From Nigerium sp. (GTDB lineage: Bacteria > Actinomycetota > Actinomycetes > Propionibacteriales > Propionibacteriaceae), in the NCBI GenBank assembly GCA_016711325.1, contig JADJTH010000001.1:496001-560000 (forward strand): 64,000 nucleotides of DNA, written 5' to 3'. Made by a program: the position numbers and the translations under genes. Positions 8,315 to 16,543 of this stretch are shown here, in pieces. A model generated the notes under the pieces. That model had not been told where the DNA came from and made no database searches. It saw nothing but the letters and a program-made list of their open reading frames with translations. Numbering within the stretch: position 1 is the first letter of the stretch; every line of letters starts with the position of its first letter.

Positions 8315-9295
8315 TCAGTTGGCTCCCGAGAAGTCCTTGCGACGGTTGACGATCCAGCGGGCGAGCGCGTTCACCGCGAAGGTGACGACGAACAACACCA
8401 GGCCCGTCCCGATCAGTACGTTGACGTTGAGCCCGTAGCCGGCCTCGCCGAACTTCAGGGCGATGTTCGCCGGGATCGTGGACGGGTTGGCGGCCGTGAG
8501 GAGCTGGAAGGTCACGATGCCGCTGGCCGACAGCACCATGGCCACGGCCATGGTTTCGCCGAGGGCGCGTCCGAGGCCGAGCATGGCACCCGAGATGATG
8601 CCCGGACGCGCGAACGGCAGGACGGCCATGCGGATCATCTCCCAGCGGGTGGCCCCCAGCGCCAGTGCCGCCTCCTCGTGCAGCCTGGGCGTCTGCAGGA
8701 AGACCTCGCGGCAGATCGCGGTGATGATGGGCAGGACCATGACGGCGAGCACCATGGCCGCCGTGAGGATCGTGCGTCCGGTGACCGACACCGTTCCGGC
8801 GAACAGCGGGATCCAGCCGAGGTGGGCGTTCAGCCAGGTGTAGATCGGCACGACCGCCGGTGCGAAGACAGTGATGCCCCACAGGCCGTAGACCACCGAG
8901 GGCACGGCGGCGAGCAGGTCGATCACGTAGCCGAGCAGCGCCGCCAGCTTGCGGGGCGCGTAATGCGAGATGAACAGCGCGATCCCGATCGACAGCGGCA
9001 CCGCGAACAGCAGGGCCAGCAGGGACGCCCACACGGTACCGAAGGCGAGCGGGCCGACGTAGTGCCAGAAGCTGGCGCTCTGGCCGAGCGTGGTGGGCGC
9101 GTCCGCCGGGTCGGCGAGCATGCCGGGCACGCCCTGGATCAACAGGAAGGCGGTGACCGCCGCCAGGATCACCAGGATGAGGATGCCCGCCCCGAGCGCG
9201 GTGCCGGCGAAGACCCGATCACCAGGACGAGGTTTGCCCTGGAAGCTCCCCGCTGACCGGCCGCCGGTCGCGGTGTCGTCCATGAGGATCATCAT
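8315..9295 (-). CDS. pstC: Phosphate ABC transporter permease
   Basis: 326 residues with about six membrane helices and the coupling motif EEAALALGATRWEM. It pairs with PstA. The start is uncertain: ATG at 9295 gives MMILMDD, while ATG at 9283 gives MDDTATG, and neither has a strong ribosome-binding site. It follows pstS by nine bases, so coupling to pstS translation is likely. Confidence 0.93.
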   Translation of the reverse strand: MMILMDDTATGGRSAGSFQGKPRPGDRVFAGTALGAGILILVILAAVTAFLLIQGVPGMLADPADAPTTLGQSASFWHYVGPLAFGTVWASLLALLFAVPLSIGIALFISHYAPRKLAALLGYVIDLLAAVPSVVYGLWGITVFAPAVVPIYTWLNAHLGWIPLFAGTVSVTGRTILTAAMVLAVMVLPIITAICREVFLQTPRLHEEAALALGATRWEMIRMAVLPFARPGIISGAMLGLGRALGETMAVAMVLSASGIVTFQLLTAANPSTIPANIALKFGEAGYGLNVNVLIGTGLVLFVVTFAVNALARWIVNRRKDFSGAN

Positions 9296-9304
9296 GCCGC
9301 GCCG

Positions 9305-10435
9305 CTAGGAGATGGCGTTGATCGCCGCGGTGACCTTGGCGCGCAGGTCCTCCGAGATCGGCGCGCTGCCGGCCTGCTTGGCGGCGAGTTCCTGACCCTC
9401 AGGGCTGGCCATGGACGAGAAGTAGCTCTTCACGAGGGCGCCCTTGGCCGGGTCGGCGTAGGTCTCGCACCCGATCAGGTAGCTGATCAGCACCAGCGGG
9501 TAGTGCGTCGGGTCGGTCGTGGTGCGGTCGAGCCGGACGGCCAGGTCGACGCCGGAGCGTCCGGATTCCAGCGGGGAACCGGCGACCACGGCCGCCGCAC
9601 CCTCGGGCGAATAGGCCACGAACTGGTCGCCCACCTTGAGCGACGCGGTCGAGCCGGGAGCGCGCGAGGCGTCGAGGTAGCCGATGGTGCCCGCGCCGGT
9701 GCTCAGGATCGAGGCCACGTCACCGGTCTCGGCGGCGCCCTCACCGCCGGTCAGCTCGGACGGCCAGTCCCCGCTCGGCTTGAACGTCCAGTCGGCGGGC
9801 GCGACCTGCGCGAGGTAGTCGGTGAAGTTCTCGGTGGTGCCCGAGTTGGTCGAGCGGTGCACGGGCGTGATCGCCAGGGCCGGCAGCGCGGCGCCCGGGT
9901 TCAGGGCCGCGATCGCCGGGTCGTTCCAGCTGGTGATGGCACCCGAGAAGACCTTGGCGAGCGTCGAGGCGTCCAGGTTGAGCTTCTCGACGCCCGGAAT
10001 GTTGAATCCGACCGCGATCGGCGAGATGTACAGCGGCAGCTGCACGACCGCCGAGCCGGCGGCGCACTTGCCGAACGGCTGGGTGCCCGCGGCGAGCTTG
10101 AACGCGCCCGTCGGATCGTCCAGTTCGGACGTCTTGATCGCGCGGTCCGAGCCGGCGTACTCGACACCTCCCTGCGCGAACGCGGTACGCCCCGCACCCG
10201 AGCCGCCGCCGTCGTAGGCGATGGTCACGCCGGGGTGCGCGGCGGTGAAGGTGGCGATCCAGGCCTCTTGTGCCTTGCCCTGGCTGGAGGCGCCGGACCC
10301 GGCGAGAGAGCCGGACAGGGCGGTCGCGGTGCCGCCGCCGGCGGGCGCGCCGGCCTCGTTCGCGGCGCACGCGGAGAGCGCGAGCGCCGAGGCGGTCACG
10401 AGGGCGAGCGCGGTGCCGGTCGTTGTGAGCTTCAC
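9305..10435 (-). CDS. pstS: Phosphate-binding lipoprotein of the Pst transporter
   Basis: 376 residues. The signal peptide ends in LSAC with the lipidated Cys at 23. A Gly/Ala/Ser linker then leads into the periplasmic-binding-protein domain, with the phosphate-contact segments LAGSGASSQGKA and YDGGGSGAGR and the later HRSTNSGTTENF. It captures phosphate at the cell surface. The start is GTG at 10435 with AAGGAA upstream. As first gene of the operon it has a long leader with two hairpins, and a PHO box lies beyond its -10 element. Confidence 0.95.
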   Translation of the reverse strand: MKLTTTGTALALVTASALALSACAANEAGAPAGGGTATALSGSLAGSGASSQGKAQEAWIATFTAAHPGVTIAYDGGGSGAGRTAFAQGGVEYAGSDRAIKTSELDDPTGAFKLAAGTQPFGKCAAGSAVVQLPLYISPIAVGFNIPGVEKLNLDASTLAKVFSGAITSWNDPAIAALNPGAALPALAITPVHRSTNSGTTENFTDYLAQVAPADWTFKPSGDWPSELTGGEGAAETGDVASILSTGAGTIGYLDASRAPGSTASLKVGDQFVAYSPEGAAAVVAGSPLESGRSGVDLAVRLDRTTTDPTHYPLVLISYLIGCETYADPAKGALVKSYFSSMASPEGQELAAKQAGSAPISEDLRAKVTAAINAIS

Positions 10436-10464
10436 GATGGTTCCTTAAGGCGAGTCAGCGTGTC

Positions 10465-10500
10465 GGGAGGCATCTCCCTCGGACGGGCAGGCACCTGCCC
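10465..10500 (-). other. Two small hairpins in the pstS leader
   Basis: GGGAG/CTCCC (10465-10469 with 10474-10478) and GGGCAGG/CCTGCCC (10485-10491 with 10494-10500) are perfect inverted repeats. They lie between the predicted transcription start and the pstS GTG, and may protect or regulate the leader. Confidence 0.4.
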
Positions 10501-10510
10501 TTCGCCGACG

Positions 10511-10565
10511 ACGCTAAGGAAGCGTCGTGACCAACGTCGATCGTGCGGGTGAACGGAGGATGAAC
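10511..10565 (-). promoter_or_regulatory. pst promoter with PHO box
   Basis: On the minus strand two adjacent 11-bp units begin with GTTCA: GTTCATCCTCC (10565-10555) and GTTCACCCGCA (10554-10544). This matches the actinobacterial PHO box, a tandem 11-mer bound by the phosphate regulator PhoP. A weaker GGTCACG unit follows at 10532. The candidate -10 is TAGCGT at 10516-10511. The layout predicts PhoP activation of pstSCAB under phosphate limitation. Confidence 0.65.
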
Positions 10566-10588
10566 CCTCACGATCAGGCCGCGCGCGT

Positions 10589-11494
10589 TCAGCAGCGCGG
10601 CCGGTGGAACTCGGTCGCGACGACCTCGCCCGACGGGCTCAGGTGGGCGATGATCGTCGCGGCCGTCTGCATGAGGCGCGGCGCAATGCCCAGCTCGGCC
10701 AGCATGACGGGCAGCACCGGACGATGCCCGCACACCGCCGTCGGCACGCCGCTGGCCGCCGCCTCGCGCGCCAGGCGCCGCATCAGCTTGGCGACGCCCT
10801 TGGGGTTCTCCTCGCCGATCTCTTCGGACAGGATCGCCCAAGGATCGACCGTCAGCCCGGCACGCTGCGCGTACGGGACGAGGGTCTGCACGCACCGGGT
10901 CGACGAGCTCGAGGCCAGCGAACGGACGCCGAACGCCTCCAGCAGCGGGACCAGTCGCGACGCCTGCTTGCGGCCGCGGGCCGTGATGGGCCGCGCCTGG
11001 TCGCGTCCGGACCAATTCTTGCGGTCCATCGCCTTCGCGTGCCGGACGATCAGGAAGGGCGTCGTCTTCTCCAACGCCAGCGCCGTGCGCAGCACGCCCT
11101 TCTCGTCGTCGTAGGTCATCCGCGTCAGCGCATGAGACGGCGTGAGCCAGGCCACCTTGTCGACCTCGCGGTCGGGCTTGCGCGCACGGATCTGGAGGGC
11201 GCGCGCCGTCCAGTAGTGCACCACCTTGGTTCCGCCGCCGACCGGGTAGGAGATCACACCGGCGGGCCGGCCCAGCACGACCCTGCTGCCGCTCTCCTCC
11301 CAGGTCTCGCGGGCGGCGGCGACAGCCTCGTACTCGTCGGGATCCAGATGCCCTTTGGGCAGCGTCCAATCGTCGTAGCTGGGCCGGTGCACGAGCAGCA
11401 CCTGCGGCTTCTTGCCGTCCCGTTCGTGCAAGGCGACGGTGCCCGCCGCCACGGTGATCTTGCGAGTCCTGGCCGATTTCGCGCCCACAGGCAT
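10589..11494 (-). CDS. mutT1: Nudix hydrolase fused to a histidine phosphatase domain (MutT1 type)
   Basis: 301 residues. The N-terminal Nudix box runs from G48 through REtWEEsG (about 48-70). The C-terminal half begins with LIVRHAK, where R151-H152 mark a SixA-like histidine phosphatase, and a second catalytic His lies in CGHRP. Mycobacterial MutT1 has this same fusion and clears 8-oxo-dGTP and diadenosine polyphosphates. The start is ATG at 11494, with AAAGGCGG upstream and a -10 TACTGT at 11518-11523. The stop lies close to the pst promoter, so the gene may read towards the PHO box. Confidence 0.88.
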   Translation of the reverse strand: MPVGAKSARTRKITVAAGTVALHERDGKKPQVLLVHRPSYDDWTLPKGHLDPDEYEAVAAARETWEESGSRVVLGRPAGVISYPVGGGTKVVHYWTARALQIRARKPDREVDKVAWLTPSHALTRMTYDDEKGVLRTALALEKTTPFLIVRHAKAMDRKNWSGRDQARPITARGRKQASRLVPLLEAFGVRSLASSSSTRCVQTLVPYAQRAGLTVDPWAILSEEIGEENPKGVAKLMRRLAREAAASGVPTAVCGHRPVLPVMLAELGIAPRLMQTAATIIAHLSPSGEVVATEFHRPRC

Positions 11495-11583
11495 CCGCCT
11501 TTCTGCGAGAGTGGGCCACAGTATTCCACTCAGGTGAACGTCCGGCCGGAGCCGACCGCCCAGCGCGCGTCCCCCGCCCTGGC

Positions 11584-12462
11584 TCAGATTCCGGCGTAGG
11601 AGTGGAAGCCGGAGAACAGCAGGTTGACGCCGACGAAGTTGAACCAGAAGCTCGCCACGCCGATCAGACACAGCCACGCCGCGCGCACACCCTTCCAGCC
11701 GGCCGTCACGCGCGCGTGCAGATAGGCGGCGTACACGACCCAGGTGACCAGCGACCAGGTCTCCTTGGGATCCCAGCCCCAGAATCGGCCCCACGCGTAG
11801 TCGGCCCACACTGCGCCGGCGAGGATCGTGAACGTCCACAGCGGGAACGCGAACCGGTTGACCCGGAAGGAGAAGTCGTCGAGCGCGGACGCCTGGGGCA
11901 GGCGGGCGAGGTAGCCGCGCGCTCCCCCGGACGCCTCCGCGCGGCGCCGGATCAGGTAGAACAAGGCGGCGATCCCGGCGAGGTTGAACGCGGCCCCGGA
12001 CGTGACGGCGGCGACGATGTGGATGATGAACCAGACCGAGTGGAGCGCGGGTACCAGCGGCGCGACGGCCACGTAGAACACGGTGACGGCCAGGCCCTGG
12101 CCGACCGACAGCAGCAGCGTGACAGGCAGGCCCAGCCACACCCAGCCTCGGCGCCACACCAGCACCAGGTAGGCGACAGCAACGAGCGCCAGCGAACTGG
12201 TCACGAACTCGTACATGTTTCCCCAGGGCAGGCGGTTCGCCGCGACACCGCGCAGCACGACGCCCGCGATGTGGCTGAGGAGGCCGACCGCGGTCAGGGC
12301 GACGCCGATCCGGCCGAAGCGTTCGACCCGGCCGCCGCCGGCCGGGGACGCCTTGGCGTCCGCACCGCGCGCCGACGCCCATTCGAGTGCATGGGCCGTC
12401 ATCGCCAGCAGGTAGATCACCGCGGAACTGACCATCGCGAGGCTGGAATAGGTGGCGATCAC
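11584..12462 (-). CDS. ccsB: Cytochrome c biogenesis protein CcsB/CcsA (heme handling)
   Basis: 292 residues with eight or so membrane helices. The tryptophan-rich heme motif WGWDPKETW is present near residue 220, and conserved His occur in HSVWFIIH and in the N-terminal LSHIAG region. With ResB it delivers heme to apocytochrome c outside the membrane (System II). The GTG start at 12462 overlaps the resB stop in GTGA, which implies coupling. It is the last gene of the operon that begins with the histidine phosphatase at 16012. Confidence 0.92.
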   Translation of the reverse strand: MIATYSSLAMVSSAVIYLLAMTAHALEWASARGADAKASPAGGGRVERFGRIGVALTAVGLLSHIAGVVLRGVAANRLPWGNMYEFVTSSLALVAVAYLVLVWRRGWVWLGLPVTLLLSVGQGLAVTVFYVAVAPLVPALHSVWFIIHIVAAVTSGAAFNLAGIAALFYLIRRRAEASGGARGYLARLPQASALDDFSFRVNRFAFPLWTFTILAGAVWADYAWGRFWGWDPKETWSLVTWVVYAAYLHARVTAGWKGVRAAWLCLIGVASFWFNFVGVNLLFSGFHSYAGI

Positions 12463-14021
12463 GGAGCGTCCTCTCGGTTGTCGAGGGGCAACTGGCCCCC
12501 GCGTGTCTCGTCGGTGCCACGAACGGCGGCATCCACGGCGCCCGCGCTGGCCGCCAGCGCCGTCACATCTTCGCCCAATCCGGTCGAGGATTCGGCACGG
12601 TCCAGGCCGCCGGTCTCGACGAGGAGCGCATCGCCGCCGCCCGGGCGGACGCGCAGCCAGATCCGGCGCGGGCGGACGTAGAGGCTCAGCGTCATGCCCG
12701 CGACCGCGAGCCCGACGGCCGCGATGATCAGCCACTGCCCCGGATCCTCGCTGATCTGGAGCTTCGTCCAGCGTCGCCAGTCGTCGAAGCTGAGGGTCGA
12801 GCCGTCGGGGAGTTCGACGTACTCGCCGGGCTCGATCTTGAAGGTGACCGGGACGCCGTCGGCGGTGGTCATCTGCTCCAGGCCCTCCTTGGACAGCGAG
12901 TACACCGATTCGGGGCGTCCGGTCTCTTCGCGCGGGGGCCCCGTCCACACGTTGACGAACATGGACGGGGCCAGCGCGTCGGGAAACACCGAGCGCGGGC
13001 CCTGATCGTCGACGATCGTCGTGGGCAGGAAGAAGCCCTCGAAAGCGAGGAAGTTCGGCCGGGCGTCCGGCGCCTTGACCACGCCCATCGAGGTGAAGTT
13101 GCCGTCCTGAGGCAGGAACACGACCGGTCCGGAGAAGGCGACATGGCCGGACGGGTCGGTCACCGTGACGACCGGTGCGTAGCCGTGCCCCGTGAGGTGG
13201 ATCTGGGTGCGGCCGACGCGCAGCGGTTGGTTCACCTCGACGGTCTGGGCGTGCACGTCGCCGTCGGTGCCCGCCCAGCGGACGTCGGCGCTGAACGCCC
13301 GGGCGGCACCGCGCTGCACCTCGCCGGTCTCGAACTTGGCGGTGAAGCCGTCGACCCACACGGTGACCGGCTCCAGCGCGGACGGCTTGAACGCGGCGCC
13401 GGCGCGGAAGTCGTCGTACTGGGTGAGATTGTTGGAGAACGCCTGCCCCTCGACCACGATCACGTCGCCGGTGTAGCTGGCCAGCTGATTCCAGGCCACT
13501 CCGGCCAGGGCGAGCACGAACGCGAGGTGGAACACGATGTTGCCGAATTCGCGCAGCCGTCCGCGCTCGCCGGCCACCGAGTCGGCGGTGCGCACCGTCC
13601 GGAACCGCTTGCCACGAAGGTAGGCCTCGCCGGCGGCGAGCGCCGCGTCGGCGTCCATCGTCGTCGTGCCGGTCGCGCTCACCGGCAGTCGGTCGAGGCG
13701 CCGGGGGGTGCGCGGCGGGGGCGTCCGGATCGCGCGTGCGTACACGGCGATGCGGGGAACGATGCAGCCGGCCAGCGACACGAGCAAGAGCAGATAGACC
13801 GCGGCGAACCACGGCGAACCGTAGACGTCGAACAGGCCGACGGCTTCGTAGACGTCGGCGAGCGCGGGGTTGGCTCGCTTCCAGTCGCTCACCCGGATCG
13901 GCGTGACCGGCCGCTGCGGCAGGATCGATCCGGGGATGGCGACGAGCGCCAGGATGAGCAGCAGCACCAGCGCGGTGCGCATCGAGGTGAGCTGCGTCCA
14001 CAGCCAGCGCAGCGTGCCCAT
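12459..14021 (-). CDS. resB: Cytochrome c biogenesis protein ResB
   Basis: 520 residues. Three N-terminal membrane helices precede a large extracytoplasmic domain (about residues 185-425), followed by a final helix near GQWLIIAAVGLAVAGMTL. This is the ResB/Ccs1 layout. It partners CcsB in System II heme attachment. The C-terminal tail (last ~60 residues) is acidic and low in complexity. The ATG at 14021 overlaps the ccdA stop (TGATG), and its own stop overlaps the ccsB GTG. Confidence 0.92.
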   Translation of the reverse strand: MGTLRWLWTQLTSMRTALVLLLILALVAIPGSILPQRPVTPIRVSDWKRANPALADVYEAVGLFDVYGSPWFAAVYLLLLVSLAGCIVPRIAVYARAIRTPPPRTPRRLDRLPVSATGTTTMDADAALAAGEAYLRGKRFRTVRTADSVAGERGRLREFGNIVFHLAFVLALAGVAWNQLASYTGDVIVVEGQAFSNNLTQYDDFRAGAAFKPSALEPVTVWVDGFTAKFETGEVQRGAARAFSADVRWAGTDGDVHAQTVEVNQPLRVGRTQIHLTGHGYAPVVTVTDPSGHVAFSGPVVFLPQDGNFTSMGVVKAPDARPNFLAFEGFFLPTTIVDDQGPRSVFPDALAPSMFVNVWTGPPREETGRPESVYSLSKEGLEQMTTADGVPVTFKIEPGEYVELPDGSTLSFDDWRRWTKLQISEDPGQWLIIAAVGLAVAGMTLSLYVRPRRIWLRVRPGGGDALLVETGGLDRAESSTGLGEDVTALAASAGAVDAAVRGTDETRGGQLPLDNREDAP

Positions 14022-14803
14022 CAGATCGACACCCCGAACGCCGAGGCCCACTGGCGGAACACGCCCATCAGCGCATCCCAGATGCCGGTGACGAGCAGGA
14101 CGCCGACGGCCACCAGCATGGCGCCCCCGAGCTTCTGCAGCGCCCCGTGGTGCCGGCGCACCCACGCCGTGGTGCCGGCCAACGTGTCGAAGGCGAGGCC
14201 CGCGATCAGGAACGGGACGCCGAGGCCGAGGGCGTAGGCCAGCGACAGGATCGCGCCGCGCAGCGCGGTGCCCTCGTTGAGCGCCAGCGTCATGACGACC
14301 GCGAGGGTCGGGCCGATGCACGGCGTCCAGCCCAGCCCGAACACGATCCCGAGCAGGGGCGCTGCCGCCAGGCCGACCATGGGCGCCTTCGACATCCGCC
14401 AGCTGCCCTGGCCGACGTTCAGCACTCCCGCGAACACCAGGCCGAGCGCGATCGCCACGACGCCGCCGGCGATCGACAGCGGGCGGCTCCAGGCCATCAG
14501 CAGCCCGCCGAGGCCGCCGAAAAGGGCGCCGGTGGACACGAACACGACCGCGAAACCGAGGATGAATCCACTGGTGCCGAGGACGATCCGCCCGCGGCGT
14601 CCGCGCACTCGCGCGCCGGCGGACGCCTCGGACAGGTCGGCGGCCGTCAGCCCGGTCGCGTAGGAGAGATAGCCCGGCAGCAGCGGCAGCACGCACGGGC
14701 TGAAGAACGACACGACGCCCGCCAGCGCCGCCACCGGGAGCGCGAGCAGCATCGACCCGCCGGCGGTCTGGGCGAACCAGTCGCCGATGCCCGGAGGCGT
14801 CAT
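14021..14803 (-). CDS. ccdA: Thiol-disulfide transporter CcdA (DsbD transmembrane type)
   Basis: 260 residues with six helices. The two membrane Cys of the family appear in FFSPCVLPLLPGY and GWTPCIGPT. CcdA passes electrons from cytoplasmic thioredoxin to ResA so that apocytochrome c thiols stay reduced for heme ligation. The ATG at 14803 overlaps the resA stop (ATGA), and the stop overlaps the resB ATG. Confidence 0.93.
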   Translation of the reverse strand: MTPPGIGDWFAQTAGGSMLLALPVAALAGVVSFFSPCVLPLLPGYLSYATGLTAADLSEASAGARVRGRRGRIVLGTSGFILGFAVVFVSTGALFGGLGGLLMAWSRPLSIAGGVVAIALGLVFAGVLNVGQGSWRMSKAPMVGLAAAPLLGIVFGLGWTPCIGPTLAVVMTLALNEGTALRGAILSLAYALGLGVPFLIAGLAFDTLAGTTAWVRRHHGALQKLGGAMLVAVGVLLVTGIWDALMGVFRQWASAFGVSI

Positions 14804-15357
14804 CGGCCGGCCGCCACATCTGCGACGAGACCCGTCAGCGTGGCCTCGGTGGTCTCGCCGAGCACGCGAGCCGCAATACGACCGTCGCGATCGACGACGA
14901 CCGTGCTCGGGATCGCCGAAGCGGGCAGATGCTTGCCGAACGCGAGCAGTTCGCGTCCGTCGGGGTCGAAGACGCTCGGGAAGGTGATGTCGAAGGCGCG
15001 CACGAAGGCCTGGGCGGGCGCGGGATCGAGGTCGCGTGTGTTGATGCCGACGAACTGCGCGACGCCGGCGGTCGCGCGGGCGGCGGCCTCGAGCGCCGGC
15101 GCCTCCTTGCGACACGGGGCACACCAGGATCCCCACACGTTGTAGACGATGACCAGGTCATCGATGGTGGCGGAGTCGAACGGCGTGCCGTCCAGCAGCG
15201 TGCCGGTGATCCGCGGGGCGGGCACGCGGTCGGCGGGCGCCACCAGCGTGAGCGACCCGTCGCCGCCGACGAAGCCGCCCTCGGCGGAGGGTGTCGCACC
15301 GCAGCCCGCCAGCAGCGCGGACGCCGCCAGCGCCGCGATCAGGCTCCTGCGCCGCAC
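14800..15357 (-). CDS. resA: ResA/TlpA-like thioredoxin lipoprotein
   Basis: 185 residues. The lipobox LLAGC places the lipidated Cys at 19, and the thioredoxin motif WGSWCAPC gives active-site C79 and C82. The cis-Pro region is IPSTVVVD. It should reduce apocytochrome c Cys pairs on the outer membrane face, using electrons from CcdA. The start is GTG at 15357, four bases past the stop of the histidine phosphatase gene. The same order (phosphatase, ResA, CcdA, ResB, CcsA) is seen in M. tuberculosis Rv0525-0529. Confidence 0.92.
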   Translation of the reverse strand: MRRRSLIAALAASALLAGCGATPSAEGGFVGGDGSLTLVAPADRVPAPRITGTLLDGTPFDSATIDDLVIVYNVWGSWCAPCRKEAPALEAAARATAGVAQFVGINTRDLDPAPAQAFVRAFDITFPSVFDPDGRELLAFGKHLPASAIPSTVVVDRDGRIAARVLGETTEATLTGLVADVAAGR

Positions 15358-15361
15358 CGCC

Positions 15362-16012
15362 TCACATCCCCGGGCGGAACAGCGTGGTGCCGGTCGGGTA
15401 GAGGTCGGCGCACGGCTCGGTGTAGCTCACCTTGACCACGCGACCGTCGAGCACGTGGAAGCTGGTCACCGACGCCAGCCGGCACTCGCGGTTGGCGGGA
15501 TTGTGCACGAAACTGCGGCCCTCGGCGTCCAGGCGCGCGATGTAGATGGGCAGCTGGTGGGCGACCACGAGCGCTTGCCCGCCGGCCGGCACCGACGCCG
15601 CCATGTCGGCGATGGCGGCGCGCATGCGCACGGCGATGTCGCGGTAGGGCTCGCCCCAGGACGGGCGCAACGGGTTGCGGAGATGCCACCAGCTGGTGGG
15701 CAGCAGCAGCTTCTGGTTGAACCGCCCGAAATCGCGGCCCTCGAAGACGTTGGCCGCCTCGATGACCCTCGGCTCCTCGACGATCGGCAGACCGGCGTGC
15801 TGAGCCGCGATCGGCGCCAGCGTCTCTTTGGCGCGCTGCAGCGGCGACACCCGCAGGTGGTCGAGGGGCACGTCGGCGAAGTGTTCGCCGAGTCGCTGCG
15901 CCATGGCCTGGCCCAGTGCGCTCAGCCCGTAGCCGGGGAGGCGTCCGTAGAGGACGTGGTCAGGATTCTGCACCTGCCCGTGGCGGCACACGTGGACGAT
16001 CGTCGGCTGCAT
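15362..16012 (-). CDS. Histidine phosphatase superfamily protein
   Basis: 216 residues. CRHGQV near the N-terminus holds the phospho-accepting His, and a second His follows in VVAHQLPIY. The family is annotated as phosphoglycerate mutase, but most such actinobacterial members are phosphatases of unknown substrate. It heads the cytochrome c maturation operon, as its counterpart Rv0525 does. The ATG at 16012 sits seven bases after a TATCCT box, so a leaderless transcript is likely. Confidence 0.85.
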   Translation of the reverse strand: MQPTIVHVCRHGQVQNPDHVLYGRLPGYGLSALGQAMAQRLGEHFADVPLDHLRVSPLQRAKETLAPIAAQHAGLPIVEEPRVIEAANVFEGRDFGRFNQKLLLPTSWWHLRNPLRPSWGEPYRDIAVRMRAAIADMAASVPAGGQALVVAHQLPIYIARLDAEGRSFVHNPANRECRLASVTSFHVLDGRVVKVSYTEPCADLYPTGTTLFRPGM

Positions 16013-16019
16013 GAGGACC

Positions 16020-16025
16020 AGGATA
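16020..16025 (-). promoter_or_regulatory. -10 box for the cytochrome c maturation operon
   Basis: TATCCT (minus strand) lies seven bases before the ATG at 16012, predicting a leaderless mRNA for the histidine phosphatase-resA-ccdA-resB-ccsB operon. Confidence 0.5.
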
Positions 16026-16030
16026 GGCGT

Positions 16031-16297
16031 TCAGGCGAGGGCGTCCGTCAAGCGAGCGGCGTCGACGAACCACAGTGCATGCTGGACGCCGTCGACGAAG
16101 GTCACCGGCACATGGTCGGTGTAGCGCTCACGCAACGCGGGCTCGGCGTCGACATCGACGGCCTGCCACGAGGCGCGCGCGCCTCGGCAGACCGTCTCGA
16201 TGATGGTCAACGCGTCGCCGCACAGATGACACCCCTGCCGCACCAGGACCACCACGCGGGCGTCCGGGAGCGCCGGCGAAGACGCCGGGTTGTTCAC
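16031..16297 (-). CDS. Glutaredoxin-like (DUF836) thiol protein
   Basis: 88 residues with a thioredoxin-like fold. The CHLC pair lies in VRQGCHLCGDA near residues 22-25, and the cis-Pro segment is HVPVTFVDG. Small proteins of this kind occur near proC and bS22 in actinobacteria (Rv0508 in M. tuberculosis), but their substrate is unknown. The GTG at 16297 overlaps the bS22 stop as AAGTGA. That decides the start and suggests the ribosome finishing bS22 reinitiates here. Confidence 0.8.
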   Translation of the reverse strand: MNNPASSPALPDARVVVLVRQGCHLCGDALTIIETVCRGARASWQAVDVDAEPALRERYTDHVPVTFVDGVQHALWFVDAARLTDALA

Positions 16298-16395
16298 TTG
16301 CCAGCGCGGCGGCGCTGGATACGCGTCTTCTTCAGCAGCTTGCGGTGCTTCTTCTTCGCCATCCGCTTGCGACGCTTCTTGATGACCGAACCCAC
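16294..16395 (-). CDS. Small ribosomal subunit protein bS22 (33 residues)
   Basis: A 33-codon gene starting at GTG 16395. The product begins GSVIKKRRKRM and continues with AKKKHRKLLKKTR, ending RRRAGK. Over half the residues are Lys or Arg. It matches the mycobacterial protein once called AURKAIP1/COX24-like (Rv0500B) and later identified as ribosomal protein bS22, near the decoding centre. GAGGAG lies upstream as a ribosome-binding site, and a candidate promoter lies at 16481-16510. The stop overlaps the next gene's GTG. Confidence 0.9.
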   Translation of the reverse strand: MGSVIKKRRKRMAKKKHRKLLKKTRIQRRRAGK

Positions 16396-16411
16396 AGGTG
16401 TCTCCTCTGCA

Positions 16412-16471
16412 CGCCCCCGTACCTCGGGGGCGGGGATGAAATCTCACGATGCGCGGGCCGAACGTGCCCGC
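16412..16471 (-). other. Two hairpins in the bS22 leader
   Basis: CGCCCCCG/CGGGGGCG (16412-16419 with 16425-16432) and GCGGGC/GCCCGC (16453-16458 with 16466-16471) lie between the predicted promoter and the bS22 ribosome-binding site. They may act in leader regulation or as a weak terminator for proC. No T-run follows. Confidence 0.35.
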
Positions 16472-16480
16472 AAGGACAGC

Positions 16481-16510
16481 ATCCTAACGGCTGCCGCTTG
16501 ACCCCGACAA
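16481..16510 (-). promoter_or_regulatory. Candidate promoter of bS22 and glutaredoxin-like gene
   Basis: On the minus strand TTGTCG (16510-16505) and TAGGAT (16486-16481) are separated by 18 bases, giving -35 and -10 elements of usual spacing. Confidence 0.45.
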
Positions 16511-16543
16511 ACGAACCGGTCGTTCGGGACGCCGGACCGCCGC

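Noticed and set aside
6499..9256. Long plus-strand frames opposite pstBAC
   Set aside because: Compositionally they are Asp/Arg/His/Gln-rich antisense readings of high-GC genes, with no domains or ribosome-binding sites.
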